Source: DASWIV01 sp036397475
GTDB taxonomy: Bacteria > JAJVIF01 > JAPKYR01
Direction: 5' to 3'
NCBI GenBank assembly: GCA_036397475.1
Contig: DASWIV010000242.1
Location: forward strand, 1 to 5,424
Length of the DNA stretch: 5,424 nucleotides
The first letter of the stretch is position 1. Each line of letters opens with the position of its first letter. A program made the translations under genes and the position numbers. A model generated the notes under the pieces. The model was not told where the DNA came from and made no database searches. It was given only the letters and a program-made list of their open reading frames with translations. This document shows, piece after piece, positions 5,137 through 5,424 of the stretch.

Positions 5137-5424
5137 TCGAATGGCTCAAGATAATGATCCAGGGCTTTATCAGCAGGCTCATGCCGCCGCCTCCGGACCC
5201 GAACGCGGAAAAGCATCCACCTTGCCCTGTCTGTGGAGAAGAATGGGATGAGGGCGAGATATTCTGTTACCTCTGTGGTTACCAGGAAAGCGACGAGGAG
5301 CATCCGATCCATCCACGTCCTGTTCGCGACGGATTTATTGTGGATCCGGGGAATTTTGCCGGTCAGCAGGTAAAGGAAATGATTTCGGAAGGATTGTCCG
5401 GAATGAGCTGGACCGACAAATTCG
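5133..5424 (+). CDS. Second small zinc-ribbon protein (partial, runs off right edge)
   Basis: The frame starts at an ATG overlapping the previous stop (ATGA), with GAGGTG at 5119-5124 as ribosome-binding site eight bases upstream. It stays open for 97 codons to the window end. Residues 1-17 (MIEWLKIMIQGFISRLM) form an amphipathic or weakly membrane-associating helix, followed by a Pro-rich spacer (PPPPDPN). Next comes a compact zinc ribbon with CPVC (31-34) and CYLC (45-48), ten residues apart. Acidic and Pro/His-rich sequence follows (ESDEEHPIHPRP), then a segment with VDPGNFAG and a possible helix. It is not recognised. The overlap and the shared CxxC design suggest that it works with the preceding zinc-ribbon protein, but this is inference. 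The C-terminus is missing, so full length is unknown. Confidence 0.8.
   Translation, partial: MIEWLKIMIQGFISRLMPPPPDPNAEKHPPCPVCGEEWDEGEIFCYLCGYQESDEEHPIHPRPVRDGFIVDPGNFAGQQVKEMISEGLSGMSWTDKF

Noticed and set aside
4947..5312. Minus-strand frame of 121 codons opposite the zinc-ribbon genes
   Set aside because: The plus strand has two overlapping genes with CxxC knuckles, good start signals and ATGA coupling; the antisense product is featureless.

Overview
The window carries nine protein-coding genes packed tightly on two divergent strands. It suggests a flagellated, probably diderm bacterium: there is a lipoprotein with a classical lipobox, a flagellin, a DUF502-family membrane protein and a ComEA-like competence protein. 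Base composition is roughly even and gene spacing is tight. The phylum cannot be fixed from these genes. A poorly sampled lineage is my guess, not something the sequence proves.

Leftward (minus-strand) block, 3954 down to 1. It starts with a short flagellin (3954-3134) whose frame is broken by one missing base near 3665. Nine bases later comes a membrane-anchored TPR protein (3124-2108). Overlapping its stop by ATGA is a 49-residue single-span membrane protein (2111-1962). After a 145-base gap (1961-1817), which holds a 10-bp tandem repeat and a possible promoter, a second cluster follows: a DUF502 membrane protein (1816-1079), a DEDDh 3'-5' exonuclease with a winged-helix-like N-terminus (1040-132), and the start of a lipoprotein (104-1, cut by the window edge). 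A terminator-like hairpin lies between the DUF502 gene and the exonuclease gene.

Rightward (plus-strand) block, 4095 to 5424. A ComEA-like protein (membrane anchor, SLBB-type domain, helix-hairpin-helix DNA-binding domain) is followed by two small zinc-ribbon proteins. The second zinc-ribbon gene overlaps the first by ATGA and runs off the right edge.

The divergent region 3955-4094 separates the flagellin from comEA. It contains a perfect 14-bp palindrome and weak promoter candidates in both directions. There are no gene-free stretches longer than 300 bases, and I saw no RNA genes, CRISPR arrays or mobile elements. Most of the window looks like ordinary core-type sequence. The points worth checking are the flagellin frameshift, the overlooked 49-residue membrane protein and TPR protein downstream of flagellin, and the zinc-ribbon pair behind comEA.
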